DNA of 64,000 nucleotides from Cylicocyclus nassatus (lineage: Eukaryota > Nematoda > Chromadorea > Rhabditida > Strongylidae), in NCBI GenBank assembly GCA_958299035.1, contig CATQJL010000305.1, forward strand, positions 57,800,486-57,864,485. The letters are read 5' to 3'. The notes below the pieces were generated by a model, which did not search any database, was not told the origin of the DNA, and saw only the letters and a list, made by a program, of their open reading frames with translations. The first letter of the stretch is position 1; each line of letters opens with the position of its first letter. The position numbers and the translations under genes are program-made. Positions 42,279-54,687 of the stretch are shown here, piece by piece.

Positions 42279-42420
42279 GTGTGGCTAACATGTTGGCAAC
42301 GTGGCAACAACTTGTTTGCAACATGTCCCAACATGTTGGCAGAACATTTTGGCCACGCCAACATGTTGCTGCATGTTGCCAACGTGTTGCTGCCAACGTT
42401 GCCAATGTGTTAGTCACACG
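42279..42420. repeat. CAACATGTTG-rich short repeats
   Basis: Several imperfect copies of AACATGTTGGC and GTTGCCAACGTG follow one another in both orientations, framed by CACGTGTGGCTAAC and its complement GTTAGTCACACGTGG. No ORF. Confidence 0.7.
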
Positions 42421-42477
42421 TGGCACGTCCGCGACGCCACAAAGGTAGCAGGATTTGTGGAGGGGACGATGGGTGTA

Positions 42478-42725
42478 GGCCCTTTTGAACCCTTCGCGCG
42501 CGACGCTCGTCTCGCCGCGTGCGGCGCCGCTGGCAAAGCTAACAAGTCGCATTTACAGTCAACGGGAAAATTCTTAGTTCGAAGTACATAATATACCTTT
42601 GCCAAAACCTGTTATCATGTTGGACACGAAAGATGTACAAAAATGAACGAGTATTAACTCGTTACGGCAGCGGACATGTTGACCAATCAGAGGCCCGCTG
42701 TGATAGCGAGCGGTTCAAAAGGGCC
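42478..42725. repeat. Short inverted repeat around GC-rich sequence
   Basis: GGCCCTTTTGAACC (42478-42491) is exactly complementary to GGTTCAAAAGGGCC (42712-42725), with less exact matching beyond (CGCGCG against CGAGCG). It may be the remnant of another TIR element. Confidence 0.5.
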
Positions 42726-43299
42726 GTTTCCCGGGGACGATAAGTATGATATGAAAATGATGAAAGCTACACATGAAAATAAGATCTCAGCTCATGCCAC
42801 TTGAAAAAAAACTTTAAAAATGGCAGTGCTATAAAGCACATAAATGCTCCGACAGATAGAGCGAGAAACGAGGCAAAAGCGATCATGCGAGCGCATAGAC
42901 TGGATGAAGATTGAACGAAAGTGATAAGTCAAAAGATGATGTCCGCTACCGCTTGCGCGGCTTCAAATGCTAAACGCTGACCGTCTAAAGACGTATTGAA
43001 ACTGTCGAGAAACTAAACGTTCACAAAATATGGTCCTTGCAATCGCGGCAACCCCTTACTATAACTTTTGAGCTCGCTCAGATAGATTTATCTTTTCTCA
43101 TGCCATAGTTGCTTACGAGGAAATGCTCAGAATCAACCCAGCCATTCCAAACAAGCTGTATATCATCGGACTGGTCTTGAAACGTTGATTTCAAATATAT
43201 GTTTTTTATATGCCAAGCGAATTCTGGGAGGAGTATGAGCGTTTAATGGTGCGATATGCCAAGTGTTCTGTGGCGCATGTTTCACAAAATACGCTTCAA
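42726..43299. other. Intergenic, no gene seen
   Basis: No coding exon, RNA or terminal repeat could be supported. Confidence 0.45.
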
Positions 43300-44533
43300 T
43301 CACTTGTTTGGATTTTTCGTGGATGTGCTTCTTCCTTGTAATTGATTGAAATAACCATAGCCACTGTAAATCCGAGCCATCAGGCTACCTTTCAAGGGAA
43401 TATATTCTTCGAAACTCGAAGAATTTCTTATATTTGAACGCTCATAAATCCTCCCAGACAGTCGCTTTGCAGATGAAAAACATGTATTCGAAATCAGCCT
43501 TTCAAGACGAGTCCGATGATATAAGCAATCAATGGTTTGTTCATAGCTGAGATAAGAACGATTTTCGCGTTCTTCCAACTTTTCCATAGGGCCCAGCACA
43601 GATCATTTGGAAGCAGACTGAACTTTGTTTTTGGGACAAATAGCAAAGGGGATATCGTTCTTGTGGGGTCGGTGCGGAACTCCAGAAAAATTGTACATAG
43701 GCATGATGCGAAGAATATGGAGGAAAATGGCACCTACAGTGTGCAAGACAATTTAACACAATTCCTGTAGTGCTAAAAGCGAACACTCTCCTCATGCGCA
43801 AGCTGTAAAGACAGCCTAATAACGATGAACGTGCTCCATCGTGTCTTGCGAAAAGCGCGCGCATGAAAGCGCAGCCAAAATCAACAAATTTTGTTTACAG
43901 CTTAGAGACAAGCATATGACACCAAATTTGAACTTTAGGCGCAGAATATTTTTTGAAGAAGAATTATGTAAAAAATATGAAAACTTATTTGAAGTGATAC
44001 CCTTTCCAAAATTAGTCCTTTTCTAAACGGCCACTATGCGACCTGAGATCGTATGGAGTATATATTTTTGTAACTACCTATAAGTTCTAGGTTGCCATCG
44101 ACGGATTTCTCGTTCAAGAATCTGTCCCTGAACATCAAGCCGTTTTCATGTTATTGCCTTTCCTTTGTTTTCTGCCTTTATTTTCTCATAAATCGGTTTG
44201 TTAGACATCGAGCTCTAACGCCAAATTCTTCTGTAAGCGTAGTATTCAGTTCCACTTTGTTTCATCTCATTCAAAGTTTTTCCTTTCAGACTAGTGTCTT
44301 TTTGTTTATATCTTCTCCTAAGTCGATAGGTCTCCGATAAGGGTCAAAGGGGACTTCGTAAAATTTTGGAAATTAGGTGATTTCGTTTTCAGAAACCCCA
44401 GAGACCTATTTCTGCCAGGCCCTGCTCTTCCATATCAAACCGGCTTTTATGGCAAGTGCAAAGTGCTGATGAATGGGTCAAGCGATTGAAATCGTTCGGG
44501 CGATCAGTCCCTGTTGACCTACTCTGTATGCCA
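43300..44533 (-). pseudogene. Open frame split by hAT copy 3, unrecognised
   Basis: On the minus strand a frame starting at ATG near 44533 (MTGIQSRSTGTDRPNDFNRL) runs to the hAT insertion. After removing the element and one 8-bp duplicate it continues in the same frame (EKLEERENRSYLSYEQTIDC...) to a stop at 43300. The joined frame is about 130 codons. That it stays open across the empty site is suggestive of former coding. No domain recognised; chance is possible. Confidence 0.3.
43587..44424. mobile_element. Non-autonomous hAT-type element, copy 3, diverged
   Basis: The ends are TAGGGCCCAGCACAGATC and GCCAGGCCCTG. The flanking 8-mers CTTTTCCA (43579-43586) and CTCTTCCA (44425-44432) differ at one base. 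The sub-terminal GACTTCGTAAAATTTTGG ... TTTCGTTTTCAGAAA matches copies 1 and 2. It is the oldest of the three by divergence. Confidence 0.8.
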
Positions 44534-44639
44534 GTCATGAGTAACTCCTACAAAAGTGCAGCAGATGGAGCGTCGTTGAAGGCAGTGTAAGGAAACTGTA
44601 GAAGTTTGTCTCATTTTGCCTCCCCTCCCCCCTAACTAG

Positions 44640-46865
44640 GTTCTCAAGTACAAGGTAAGTAAATTATGGAACGGGATTGCTCCGAAATATGGAGATACGG
44701 CACGAGCAGACGTATCAGCAGCCTTTCGCACCAGATGCGCTGCTTGCTCATTCTCAATTTTTCCGCTTCTGTGCAGAAGGCTGTTGGTGAGGCAGTATAG
44801 TATACAGCAGAGAGAAATACAGCTCTACAACTTATGACAAGGACTAAGGAGGCATCTGCAGATTTTACAAAAGACAAGATCAGAAGATGCTTACCTGGAA
44901 TATTATTCGCGAAACCTAAAGCAAAAGGGAGCATTACAGAAGCGGGGGAAGAACTACGGCGGAGCTGTACAGGCAACTAGATTGCCAGAAGAAGAACGGA
45001 AGCTACAAAGAACAGAGCACTTTGGCACCATAAAAGACGTACGCTGTAGAATACCGAGGAGAGCCACAAGAGCTGAGTGAGAGCTGGAGAGCAGAACTCG
45101 CAGAAGTAGAATCCGAGGGCTACGAATGTGTATTTACAGGAGCAGTGAGCCAGTTTAACAACCAGTACGAACATCAGCAAGCAGGAAGTCTGCATGGTCA
45201 CAATGAGGACAAAGATCGGCAAGGAGGCAGGCCTAGATGACACCTTCAAAGAGTTTTGAAAGAAGTATGGAAACAAAAGTTGACAAAAGTTCTGTACAAG
45301 ATGGTAGAATTCAAGGTCATATTAAGCGAATGGGACAGAAACACGACGATACGAATATGGAAGGGGACGACGGCACAGCTGGCGTTACGTACCGGCCCAT
45401 CCGTCTGAGAACCACACGCTAAAGATCTTCAAAAGAATATTGAGATACGTCTACGGATTGTGTAGTGGCGATGTGGACTCGTCAATAGATGCAATAAACA
45501 GATGCCCTTCAAACGCCATGATAGCAATGGAAGGCGGCACGGAAAAGCAACGGCATGCTACATTTAGAGACCTAGAAAAATCCTTCGACATGGTACCATA
45601 ACACAACATGGTGGGCATTGCGGAAGCACATGGTACCAGAAGACTATGTCTAGTGATTAGAATTATATACATGGTCCACCAGTTATGTACACAGCAAGAC
45701 AATCACAAGACTTCAAAGTAAACATTAACGTACATCAAAGATCCGCGCTCTGAAATCTCCTCTTCATCTCGTTTGTCGATGAGGTGGACAGAAACATCAC
45801 CGCCAACCACCTCCCGTATGCAGATTATGTGGTCCTGATGGCAGAAAGAAGTTGAAGGTGGGCGTAATGTGGATAAGCGTCGAGCAACACGGCCACAACT
45901 GATCAAAATGAACGCGTCCTCCAAATACTGAGAAGTTATTCCCGCAAATGATTTGTTACAAGAAGACCGATCGGAATAAGCGCAGCATGATTCAGGTGAG
46001 CCTTGCAGAGATCATCTGACGGATGCTACTGCAAATCGTCGCAGGTTACCGCACATTGGTCGCACACTGTTATATATGGCAGCGAATGCTGGCCGTGCAT
46101 GCGCAGCTGAGAACGTAAAGCTGCGCGATTCAAACAAGATGCTTCGATGGACGGTAGGCATTACCATGATTGGACTCGTCATCTGTGATAAAAATTAGCC
46201 ACAATGAAGGTCGCTCAGATAACATGAACATGTAAAAGGAACTTCGAATGTTATGGCTCTTTGTGAAAGAAAGAAGGACGTACACCATATCGGCCACGTC
46301 AGTGATAGCCGGGAAGAGACTAAACAGGGAACGATGCTTGGTTACCCCGGCCATTCATGATGGTTTGTATATCAAAAATTGCGCCTTCTAATGCTGATTC
46401 GAATACTGTTTTCCATATCTGCGAAACGAGAACGTGGATGGAGTATGATTATTTTTCCAAAAATGATTTGCACCACAGCGGAGGGTGAAAATCACATTTT
46501 TCTTTGCTATTCAAATGCTGAAAATGTTTCAGATAGGTATAAATACAACGTTACACCTTTCAAGGTAGCTACCTAAAAGTACGCAATTTTTTTTACGAAA
46601 AAAAGTTCATGACTGCGCTTAAATGATCGTTTCGCAAATTTCGAGCACAGACTTAGAATCATCGTTTCGAGGTGCACCTTATGGTATACATCGCATTCCA
46701 CATGGCCGGTGTCACCAAGTATCCTTTCCTTGTAAGAAGAAGGCCAAACCTAAGATGGTTCGACGAGATCAAAGAGATCTGAAACAGCATAAAATTGAAG
46801 AACAAGCCATAGATCGCAAGTTATTGAAGAGAATCACAAGATTGCCAGATGTCGTGTAATTGTGA
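44640..46865 (+). pseudogene. Decayed RTE-like non-LTR retrotransposon
   Basis: Plus-strand fragments in shifting frames match the order of an RTE-type reverse transcriptase: a KIGKEAGLDD-type motif (about 45210), TYRPIRL then HTLKIFKRIL (about 45390-45450), RDLEKSFDMVP (about 45566), VHQRSAL (about 45735), LPYADYVVLMA (about 45811; the catalytic YADD is YADY), GSECWP (about 46076), MLRWTVGIT (about 46139), and a C-terminal RPNLRWFDEIKE (about 46740). Many stops and frameshifts make it inactive. The endonuclease part is not recognisable and the ends are approximate. Sequence around 46370-46640 may be an insertion. Confidence 0.82.
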
Positions 46866-49800
46866 CATAAAAAGATTAGAAACGAGTAAATCACTTTGCT
46901 CCGAGTTCTTTCCATTCCTCGAACTATCCATGTCTCTTCCCTACCAATCATCTTCTCAGGTTGTTGAAGCCTCTTCAAAGAACGGAGACCCCTAACTATG
47001 TAGTAACACGTAAAGCTTCTTTGAGCCTCAGAGATGCAGAGAACCACTGATCACAATTAATTTTATCTTACAAAGAAAAGTTTACTTTAAGAAAAGTTGT
47101 TGCCGATCTCAAATATGCAAACATAAAAAAGACCTCAATGACCCAGCTTTCATGCGTTACTCTCTAAAGCAGCAACATTGCATATGTTCGTAATTGCTTT
47201 TTTGAATCGTGGAAGGGAGGGGGGGGGGGGGTACGGTGTTCCCCATATGTTTCCGTTTGAAACGTGGAATCGATGCCGGTTAGTATTGTCTGTCAACGCA
47301 AACAGCTCTCTATATGCCCAGCTTCGATTGATCGGCTTCATCCAAATCTGGCCTTTATGCCACCCACTCTGTAAAGAATATTTTGCAATTTTTCTTATGC
47401 TTGTCTCTCTTTTGCATATTTCGAATTTTTCAACTATTTCTCAGGTTGTCAAAATTCATGCTCTGTGAGTCTTGACCATTGTCAAGTCAGTATGAGTGAA
47501 AATCTCGATCAATGCTCTTCCTCGTTCAGTCAGTGTATCAATCTGCACAAAATTCTATTTTTGCTTCAATGCCAAATTTCTCTTTGATCCGCTGCCAAAG
47601 CGAACACTGACAGATAATGCTTTTGAGCAGCAAACAACAAAGTGCAGCTCTTTGAATATTTCGACATATCACAGCCGAACTCGCTTCTACGAACGCGTCC
47701 TATTCCGAGCTATTGCTTGAATATAGAATTTATTTAGAGAAAGAGCAAGCGCTATATGCTAGATATCATTTCTTCGATTTGTGCTGTATCTTTATTTCTC
47801 TGCTCCCGCTTTGTGAATCCTTCTATGAAACTTGTCCGATGTGGCACTCACTTCAGTTGATTGTACTTATCTCAGCTGCTTCAACTAACGATCACATTTA
47901 CTCATTTGCTTTCGAAAAAGCCATTTTTGAAATTTTGGCACCATTTAGTAATGGTTTTTGTGCGCACAAAAGTTCGTGGTTCAAAGTTTTTTATACTTGT
48001 AAGCCGTGCTCATTTATCATGTAGTAAAAGTCTGTCAGTTGTAAGTGGCAGTTCCAAAATTTGATTTTTTGAATAAAGATGTAACCGAATTCAAAAGTGG
48101 AATTTACCCAAGACTCTCAAAAAAATTTTTTTTCAAACGATCTTTGATTTTTGCTCAGTCGAAAACTTCGGGAAAGCAAGCATTGTGAGAACTGTCTTTT
48201 CGCAACTTTATTTACAAATTCATCTAAATGAACTCGATATCTCTCACGAATATCGAGTGGCCCACATGAGTTTCCTCAAGCAATCCGGTGATTTTGAAAT
48301 TATTGGAATTCCTTTTAATAAGTTCTTTGATTTTTTTCTAACTTTTGCTCAAGGCGGTTAAGTATGGCTACAGTAACCATACTCTGACAACCGCAAACAA
48401 TATGAGTATCAGCAGCAGAAAGTTAGTTCACGATACTTCTTACCATGAGAATCTATAGCTTTGTTGGATGTATTATATCCACCTATCTACCATATCTACC
48501 GTTATCTCTGCTTCAAAGGTGATTATGTGGTATCAGGTTATTTCAGATACCGTACTATCTCAAACAGCTCTTGATTCTATTTTTTTATATCGCACAGCAA
48601 AGCCATAACAATCTTAACCTCGAAGTTCTAGCAAATTCCACCTGCCTCGTCATCAGCTATTTTCAAGCTTTTCTTCATCAGTATCTCATATGTGATCTTC
48701 AACATTGACGTCAATTGTCACCATTTAAGCGTCAATGAATGTAAATGTATGCTACATCAATATTGTGTGAACTCGCAGCCATAAATTCCTCCCACACACC
48801 GTATCGCGTGACCTGTTCAAAATGGTGTTTAGAGAGAAAATTGATGTGGCCCAATAGCTCAAGATAATTTTGTTGTTGTTGTTAGCCTCTAGATCAATAT
48901 CCTAGAACATTTGTGACAATCAACATATTTATGGAATTTTTGCAAAATATACGTTATTTGTGGGATACAGACATAGATTTGGTCACTCTAGGAGATCTGC
49001 AAACTCTTAACTTTGCTTGAGAGCATAATCCTAAGCGTTAGCAACGTTTAAATCGTTCAAATGGCCTGATTTTAATCTATTGTAAAAATAAAAATGATGT
49101 GTTGGATAGACAACTTTTCCCGAGACACAGACGACGGAAAAACTTGGTCGCCCATATTGTTACGTAGCTTGATGACTTTCGGAAATGCAGGGAGTGAAAT
49201 TCTGGAGGGTCATAATAGTGTTTTTTTTCAGCATTCCGGACCTAAAAAGCGTTATCAACCTCAATTATTTCCGTTTTTTTTCTTCGTAGACAAAAGTACC
49301 TTGCAAGTGATCCAACAGCGTCGGTGGCAGTATCACCTTCTAAAGATTGTGGACCAGCTGAACATTGAGAATTAGAGTATCAGAAACTGATTTTACCCAG
49401 ATCCTGTTTGAAATTAGTAGACTTACAATTAGTTACGAACAGGGAAGTTTAACTGTTTACAAGCAAGCTGGAAATTGCCAAAAGTAGTCGCGGGAAATTT
49501 TCAATAATTAACCGTATTTTTTTCCATTTGACAAAAGCTTCAGTTTTCCGTAATCTGAAATTGAGGAACTTGCAAGAAATTTATGAATATTCCCCCCCTC
49601 CCACGTCACAACCTGAATTACTAGTGAACTTGAATTTTTGCGTCCCCACTTTTCCTTTTCTTCCTCGCCCCCTCCCTTCCTACCAGAACCATGACGTTTT
49701 TCCACTTTCACCTCATGTATTTTTTGTTTTTAGCCACCTGCACTTTTGACTTCCCAAGCATCTCTCTTCTATTCATTGACATTCTTTTACAATTAAGCGT

Positions 49801-50047
49801 CCATAATCCCGTCTTCCGTCCTCAGCTTTGTCATGCATGCTCTTTCACATTGAATCGATGTTGAATTGCTTATCGATAGAGCTATTGCTTTTCGCCCCCC
49901 GGTCGCTTCTGTATTCGTTCTGCTCCACCAGCTGAAGCATGCCGAAAGCGATATCCATAGGGTAAATATAGTCAAATCTCACTCTCTGCACTCGCAATAT
50001 GTGTTTCTGCTTCCCGTGTGGAATTTATGTGTTTTAGGGGCAGGTCC
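46866..50047. other. Intergenic, no gene supported
   Basis: A G-run (about 47219-47230) and A/T-rich DNA. Several open frames up to about 100 codons lack coding features. GTGTTTTAG just before 50038 is a candidate trans-splice acceptor for the EF-hand gene. Confidence 0.45.
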
Positions 50048-52888
50048 ATGGATGACCAGGAAATTGTGTTGGATTCTTCATCAGACGAATCCATCGTAGG
50101 CGAACAAGTGAGCTCCACAATTTTTTGGTTTGGTTCCCCACGCCCTCAATACACAATTCAGGCAAAGAAGCTGTTTGATCTGTGCGATAAAGATGAGAAG
50201 GGCTACATCATAACTGTAAGTTTTCAACTCCATTGTTTTTTTTGTAAACCAAATTCTTTTTCAAACATTATAGAAGTTTTTAACAAGTTCCGGAGAAATA
50301 AACTTATTTGGCGTAAGTACATATAAGGCTGTTACATGAGCTTTGTAAATGAGATAAATGAGACATCTTTTATTGCATTATTTTCGCCTTTTATTAGTGA
50401 TTTTTATTAGCGACTTGTACATTTCGAAACTCCACAAAATTCCACATGGTTTGGAACTGAAGAAAAACTTTTTTGAGTTATCAGGATTTTCCGTATAGTG
50501 TAACAAAAACTCATGAAACAACCTAATAGTTGCGCCTCCAATTTTTCGTTAAAAATCAAATGTATATGATAAAGTCCCAACCATAACTCTGTTTGGAGAA
50601 CTTTGTGTTTGTTCTAATAATTATTCAGGCAGATTTGAAAAGCCTCAACGAGTTTGTATCTGCCAATGACATCCAGGAAATCCAGAAGAAACTTGAAGAA
50701 AGCAGTGAAAAGCAGTTTACCAGGGAGCAATTTATCAGGATTATCAGTGAGTTTTTCTCCATGTTTATTTGGACGACTTTTTTGTGTATTTTTGTTTTAT
50801 GCTTACCTTTCGCTTTTATGAAAATACGATAGAGATGTCATAATTACCATGAAAACCTTATTATGTTTTCTCTACTGCTTGCTAAATACCCTAATTTCAC
50901 ACGTATCGTCGATTCGTTCATCGTACGGACTGCCCAAACGCTGCGGACCACGCGCGGCGCGGCTGAATTGTCGCGAGAGCACGACTTGTACAATGGCGAA
51001 TTTGCACTGGGGCAAACGTTTTACCTCGCGGCGCGTGTTCCGCAGTGATGTTCAGTCCGTACGGTCAACGAATCGACTATACAAGGCGCACCTTTTTCGA
51101 TTTTTTGACTAAGCCTCTCAGCCGCTTTAAATTATTTCGGAAAGCGATCCTTATGCCGTACGATTCTCTTAAGCAATATACAGCAAGGCAGAGGGTCCTT
51201 TGGTTGCGAAGTTCTTTGGCGTATTTGGGCTGGTCGATTTTGGAAAAAAATCCGCCGGGTGTACGCGTGAAATTAGGGTAATTGAATTTTTTGAACCAAC
51301 CCAATTTTTATAATAATGGTTTGCTGTGGCAGAGCGTAGAATGTGGAAAGGCGTAAGTGGGAGGATTTTTTAGGCTGGTCTACTCGGGTTACAACATATT
51401 TGAAGTAATTTCATTTCTTTGCAAGAATGTAGAATATGACAGTAGATTCCTATGCTATTTTCTCCTTTATAAGCATGATGGAAGATGGAAAAGGAGAATG
51501 TGGCCGCTTCACCATTTATTTTGAAAGATTCGCTTTTGCTCAAAAACCTTCTGCTGAATAGATATGTGATGAATAACGAATAGTAAAAGCTTATGGTTGT
51601 CACCCATTGCTGTACCGTTAATAAGGAAGATTAATAAGACAAAATGTAGTTTTCTACTAGAAGAATGAAAACCTTGTAGAGCTCAAATGAGCATCGTTGG
51701 GAATTTTTGGAGATACAGAATATGCTAGCACTTAAAAAAAGTCCTACAAGTCATTTTCCTTCGTAGTCAATCGTTGCTATGCATGGGAAATCAGTTTCGG
51801 CTATAAGTTTGTTATAATGAAGAAAAATCAAAACTTTTTCCAAAGCCCATCGAATTTTTCACAGAGTGCTCAGAGGAAATCTCCAGCTGTTTGTGTTGAA
51901 GTCAGAATTTGTGGGGAACCAAGGAACCTATAAGATTATAAACTCACACTTTTCTTCTTAAAGTTTGTACAATCCACTGGAGGAAGGAGCGGCCTACTCC
52001 CTCTTTTTCTCAAAAATGTGTCTCCTAATTTTTAGGTAGCCTGTAAAAATGTGGGTGCAAGTGACTTGTTCTTACCGCTGAGTAAGATCATATATTTTTG
52101 TACTTCTGAAAGTTCAAACTGCTATGAAAAGTTTTCTTCGGGGGCGTGGCTGACGACATGCTTCTCCACTTAAAAAAAATTTTCTGCCGCCCTTGTCCCG
52201 GAAAAATTTCTCTTGGACAAATTGCTTCGGGCGGAGTTCTCTTTATTTTCTCGACATATGACCATGAAACATCATAGCAAGTAATAGAATGTCAACGTAT
52301 GTTTGCTATACGCTTGAGTAGCATGAACTTCGCAGAAATACTAGACTAACATCCGATTTTCGGAATAATTGAATGTTCTCAGATTTTAATTCCAAATTAA
52401 ATGGCTCACGAATAATGCCTGGTAGTCATCTTGTAAAGCCGGCTCTAATCTAACTAATGCTCTCCATATATCTTTTTGTTCGCTCTGATGTAGTGACGAT
52501 CTGTTACTATTCTCCTGACAACCTAATGATATAGTAGCAGATTGATAAATTCAAGGTTTGCATTCCTTTCGTATTCCCACTGCTCACATTTGGAACGGGG
52601 CTCTGCAGGATGTTTCCTCCTTTGCCGATTCTAAATGCATTATTGCTGGGCGTATAACATGGTTTAAACAGACTAGGCTTTTAGTGGAGCGAAAAAATGG
52701 ATCCACAACCGGTTTACTCCGCCACATAATCCAAAACGCTCATTATTCTCTGTTTCAATACAATGTGCTACGAAAAATTTGCTTTCTCTAGTTTTTGGCA
52801 TGAATTGCTGCATGAGAATGAGTTCAACAATTTTCTTACAGAAGAGCTGCTTGCGAGTCAAAACAACAACAATGAATCACCGCCATTG
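50048..52888 (+). CDS. EF-hand protein, partial gene model (4 exons seen)
   Basis: Exons are 50048-50107, 50162-50215, 50629-50746 and 52792-52888. The N-terminus is acidic (MDDQEIVLDSSSDESIVGEQ). Exons 2-3 give AKKLFDLCDKDEKGYIITAD, an EF-hand whose loop is D-x-D-x-K-G-x-I with Asp at position 12. A second, weaker helical unit (EKQFTREQFIRII) lacks a clear calcium loop. Exon 4 encodes FWHELLHENEFNNF and a polyAsn segment. It is likely a calcium sensor or adaptor; Rab11-FIP3/4- or RASEF-like N-termini are possible but unproven. The 54-nt first intron is in frame, and the ATG lies 11 nt after GTGTTTTAG. Exon 3 ends in phase 1 while exon 4 reads well only in phase 2. So either an exon is missing, a GTTTTT donor 6 nt downstream is used, or there is a sequence error. 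Confidence 0.62.
50889..51278. mobile_element. TIR element with CCCTAATTTCAC ends, in EF-hand gene intron
   Basis: TA flanks both sides. The ends CCCTAATTTCACACGTA and its complement TACGCGTGAAATTAGGG match over about 17 bp. Inside, the arm TCGATTCGTTCATCGTACGG pairs with CCGTACGGTCAACGAATCGA near 51055-51075. The core is shared with the repeat at 23787-23970. No ORF of note. Confidence 0.82.
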
Positions 52889-54687
52889 GTAAGGTTTTTG
52901 TTGATTTTCAGCTGTTTTTGGTGAAATCATTTGCTTTTTTTCTTCTTCTTCGAATCGTGTTTACTTATGAACGTCTCTTCTTCTCAGCACCTAACGTTCT
53001 GGTTAAATTTTATTCAGTTTCGCCGGTGATAATTTCGTAACCTATTTTTGAATAATGTTTACAAATTATCTAAGTATCAAACTGGTTTCGGAGTTCATTT
53101 ATAATTCGCTACTGATACAAATTCGATGATCGATACATTGTGTAGGTGACCGCCATAGCGTGGCAAAATTATTGAATTGTTGATTTTATTGGAATTTTTT
53201 GAGTAAATAATGAAATAATAGTCTTAGTCCCTTGGAACCTTATAGTCAGGATTCATCAATAAACTTCAAAATTATCGAGAATATTCTTTTTGAAATGTCC
53301 TTTTACTAACAGAATGCGGCTGTTCAAATTGCGATGTACTTTAAACTGTGAAGTAGAATTATGAATAGCACTGTTTTTCTCAACATTTTGTCTTCTATAG
53401 AGGGACCTAGTCTTTTTTCATGGGATAACTATCCAAAATAGTATTCGTCGCTGAAACTGAAGCTGTTAATTTACATAATTGCTGTTCATTTTGAAGGATT
53501 TGCATAGTAATTTCTTTTTACTGAAAAGCGCCGATATTGACTAGCGCTGCACATCTCACGTCTGTTCTCCTCCTTTTCTGAAGAAGTGCATAGTCTCATA
53601 CAATTTCTAATATTTTAGCAAAATAGATTTGAAATATTTTTCCTAGCTTTATTTGATTACTTGGGTATTTTCTGAGAAACAGCTTTCTCACAAGTTCAAA
53701 AAGATTACCTCCTAAGTTAATTACGCAGTCAAATTCCTCTTGAAGGTCAGGAGTTGGCTAATGCTTTCTGCACTTGCTAATGAGGACGCTGCTCCAAGAA
53801 GTCGCTAGTCCGTGCCATTCATTTCCCCATTCTTAAGTACACCAGCATACCCGGTCCTGTTTGGATCCGCTATTACCTACACCAGGATCAAATGTAATAG
53901 TTCTACTCCACTTATCAGATCTCTGGAAAAGAAGCAATCGCTTAGTCAAATGTTGACGATCTTGCACTTCTCATCAGCCATCCATTCACCACTTATTGGT
54001 GCACCAACTTGTTTCTTAGACTAGTCATGCCGTTTCCAAACATCCCAGGGGAAAATTCAAAAAAAAAACTATGAAAGTTTCGTTATTTTCTAAATCGGCA
54101 TATCGTATCGGCCACACAGCGTAATGCTACCTCATAAAATTTCGTAATTCCCCTCAGAAAAAAGTGCGAAAAATCGAGAATCACTCATTGATTTTGAAAA
54201 GGTATACATCTTGCAATATCTCGAAATCTAGATGAATCGTTATCTAGAAAATCGATAATTAAAAAGAAAGTATGGCTGGCCATAGACATGAAGACCATTC
54301 TCATTTGAGAAGATTAGAATGGAGGAGGAGGGGGGGGGGGGAACAATGTGACAACAACTGCAGCGATTCAGCTTCATCTAGCACATCTCTCTGATTCTAA
54401 GAAAATATTGATTTTGCTCTCTATGATACTTTTTCCACTTTTCCGGTGAGCAGTCCGATTCACAGTTCTTGCGGTTTTACCTCATAAAGTCACTGAGAAA
54501 AAAATTCATGAACTACAGCCCTGGATGAGTCTGCATCCTCCAAACGTTCGTGATCTACTCATCTTTTGTAGATTACTCTTCTTGAAGCGTTTGAGTGTTT
54601 GGAAATGCACTCATGGCGTAAATTGACCCGTTCGCTAGGCCGTTTATTGCCACTGTAGAGCAGAATCGAGCAAATTTTCGCAGCACT
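52889..54687. other. Intron or intergenic, no exon recognised
   Basis: A purine run with G11-12 occurs near 54327-54343. If the EF-hand and downstream blocks are one gene, at least one exon here is undetected. AAATTTTCGCAG at 54683 precedes the next coding block. Confidence 0.4.

Larger units (their letters stand above)
41356..42467. repeat. Palindromic host element split by hAT copy 2
   Basis: The left arm GTCCCCTCCACAGATCGTGC (41356 on) is matched by the right arm ending CCTCCAC complement (GTGGAGGGGAC, to 42467). The host element is interrupted by the hAT-type element at 41406-42270. The right half carries repeated CAACATGTTG and GTTGCCAACGTG motifs. Confidence 0.7.

Noticed and set aside
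41736..42605. Several open frames of 60-117 codons on both strands
   Set aside because: They overlap the non-autonomous hAT element and the CAACATGTTG repeats, are mirror products of palindromes, and lack coding features.
47213..47232. G-homopolymer run, with similar runs near 54330, 20120 (C) and 8681 (C)
   Set aside because: Simple-sequence tracts; no G-quadruplex pattern of four separated runs, and prone to sequencing error.
48360..48390. Short GTATGG...CCATAC hairpin
   Set aside because: A stem of this size is expected by chance in AT-rich DNA, and no flanking features give it meaning.
52558..52791. Plus-strand frame resembling a LINE C-terminus (HSFRIPTAHIWN)
   Set aside because: The match to the typical 'R-P-x-x-W-N' reverse transcriptase end is short and no upstream reverse transcriptase motif is visible, so it is not called.
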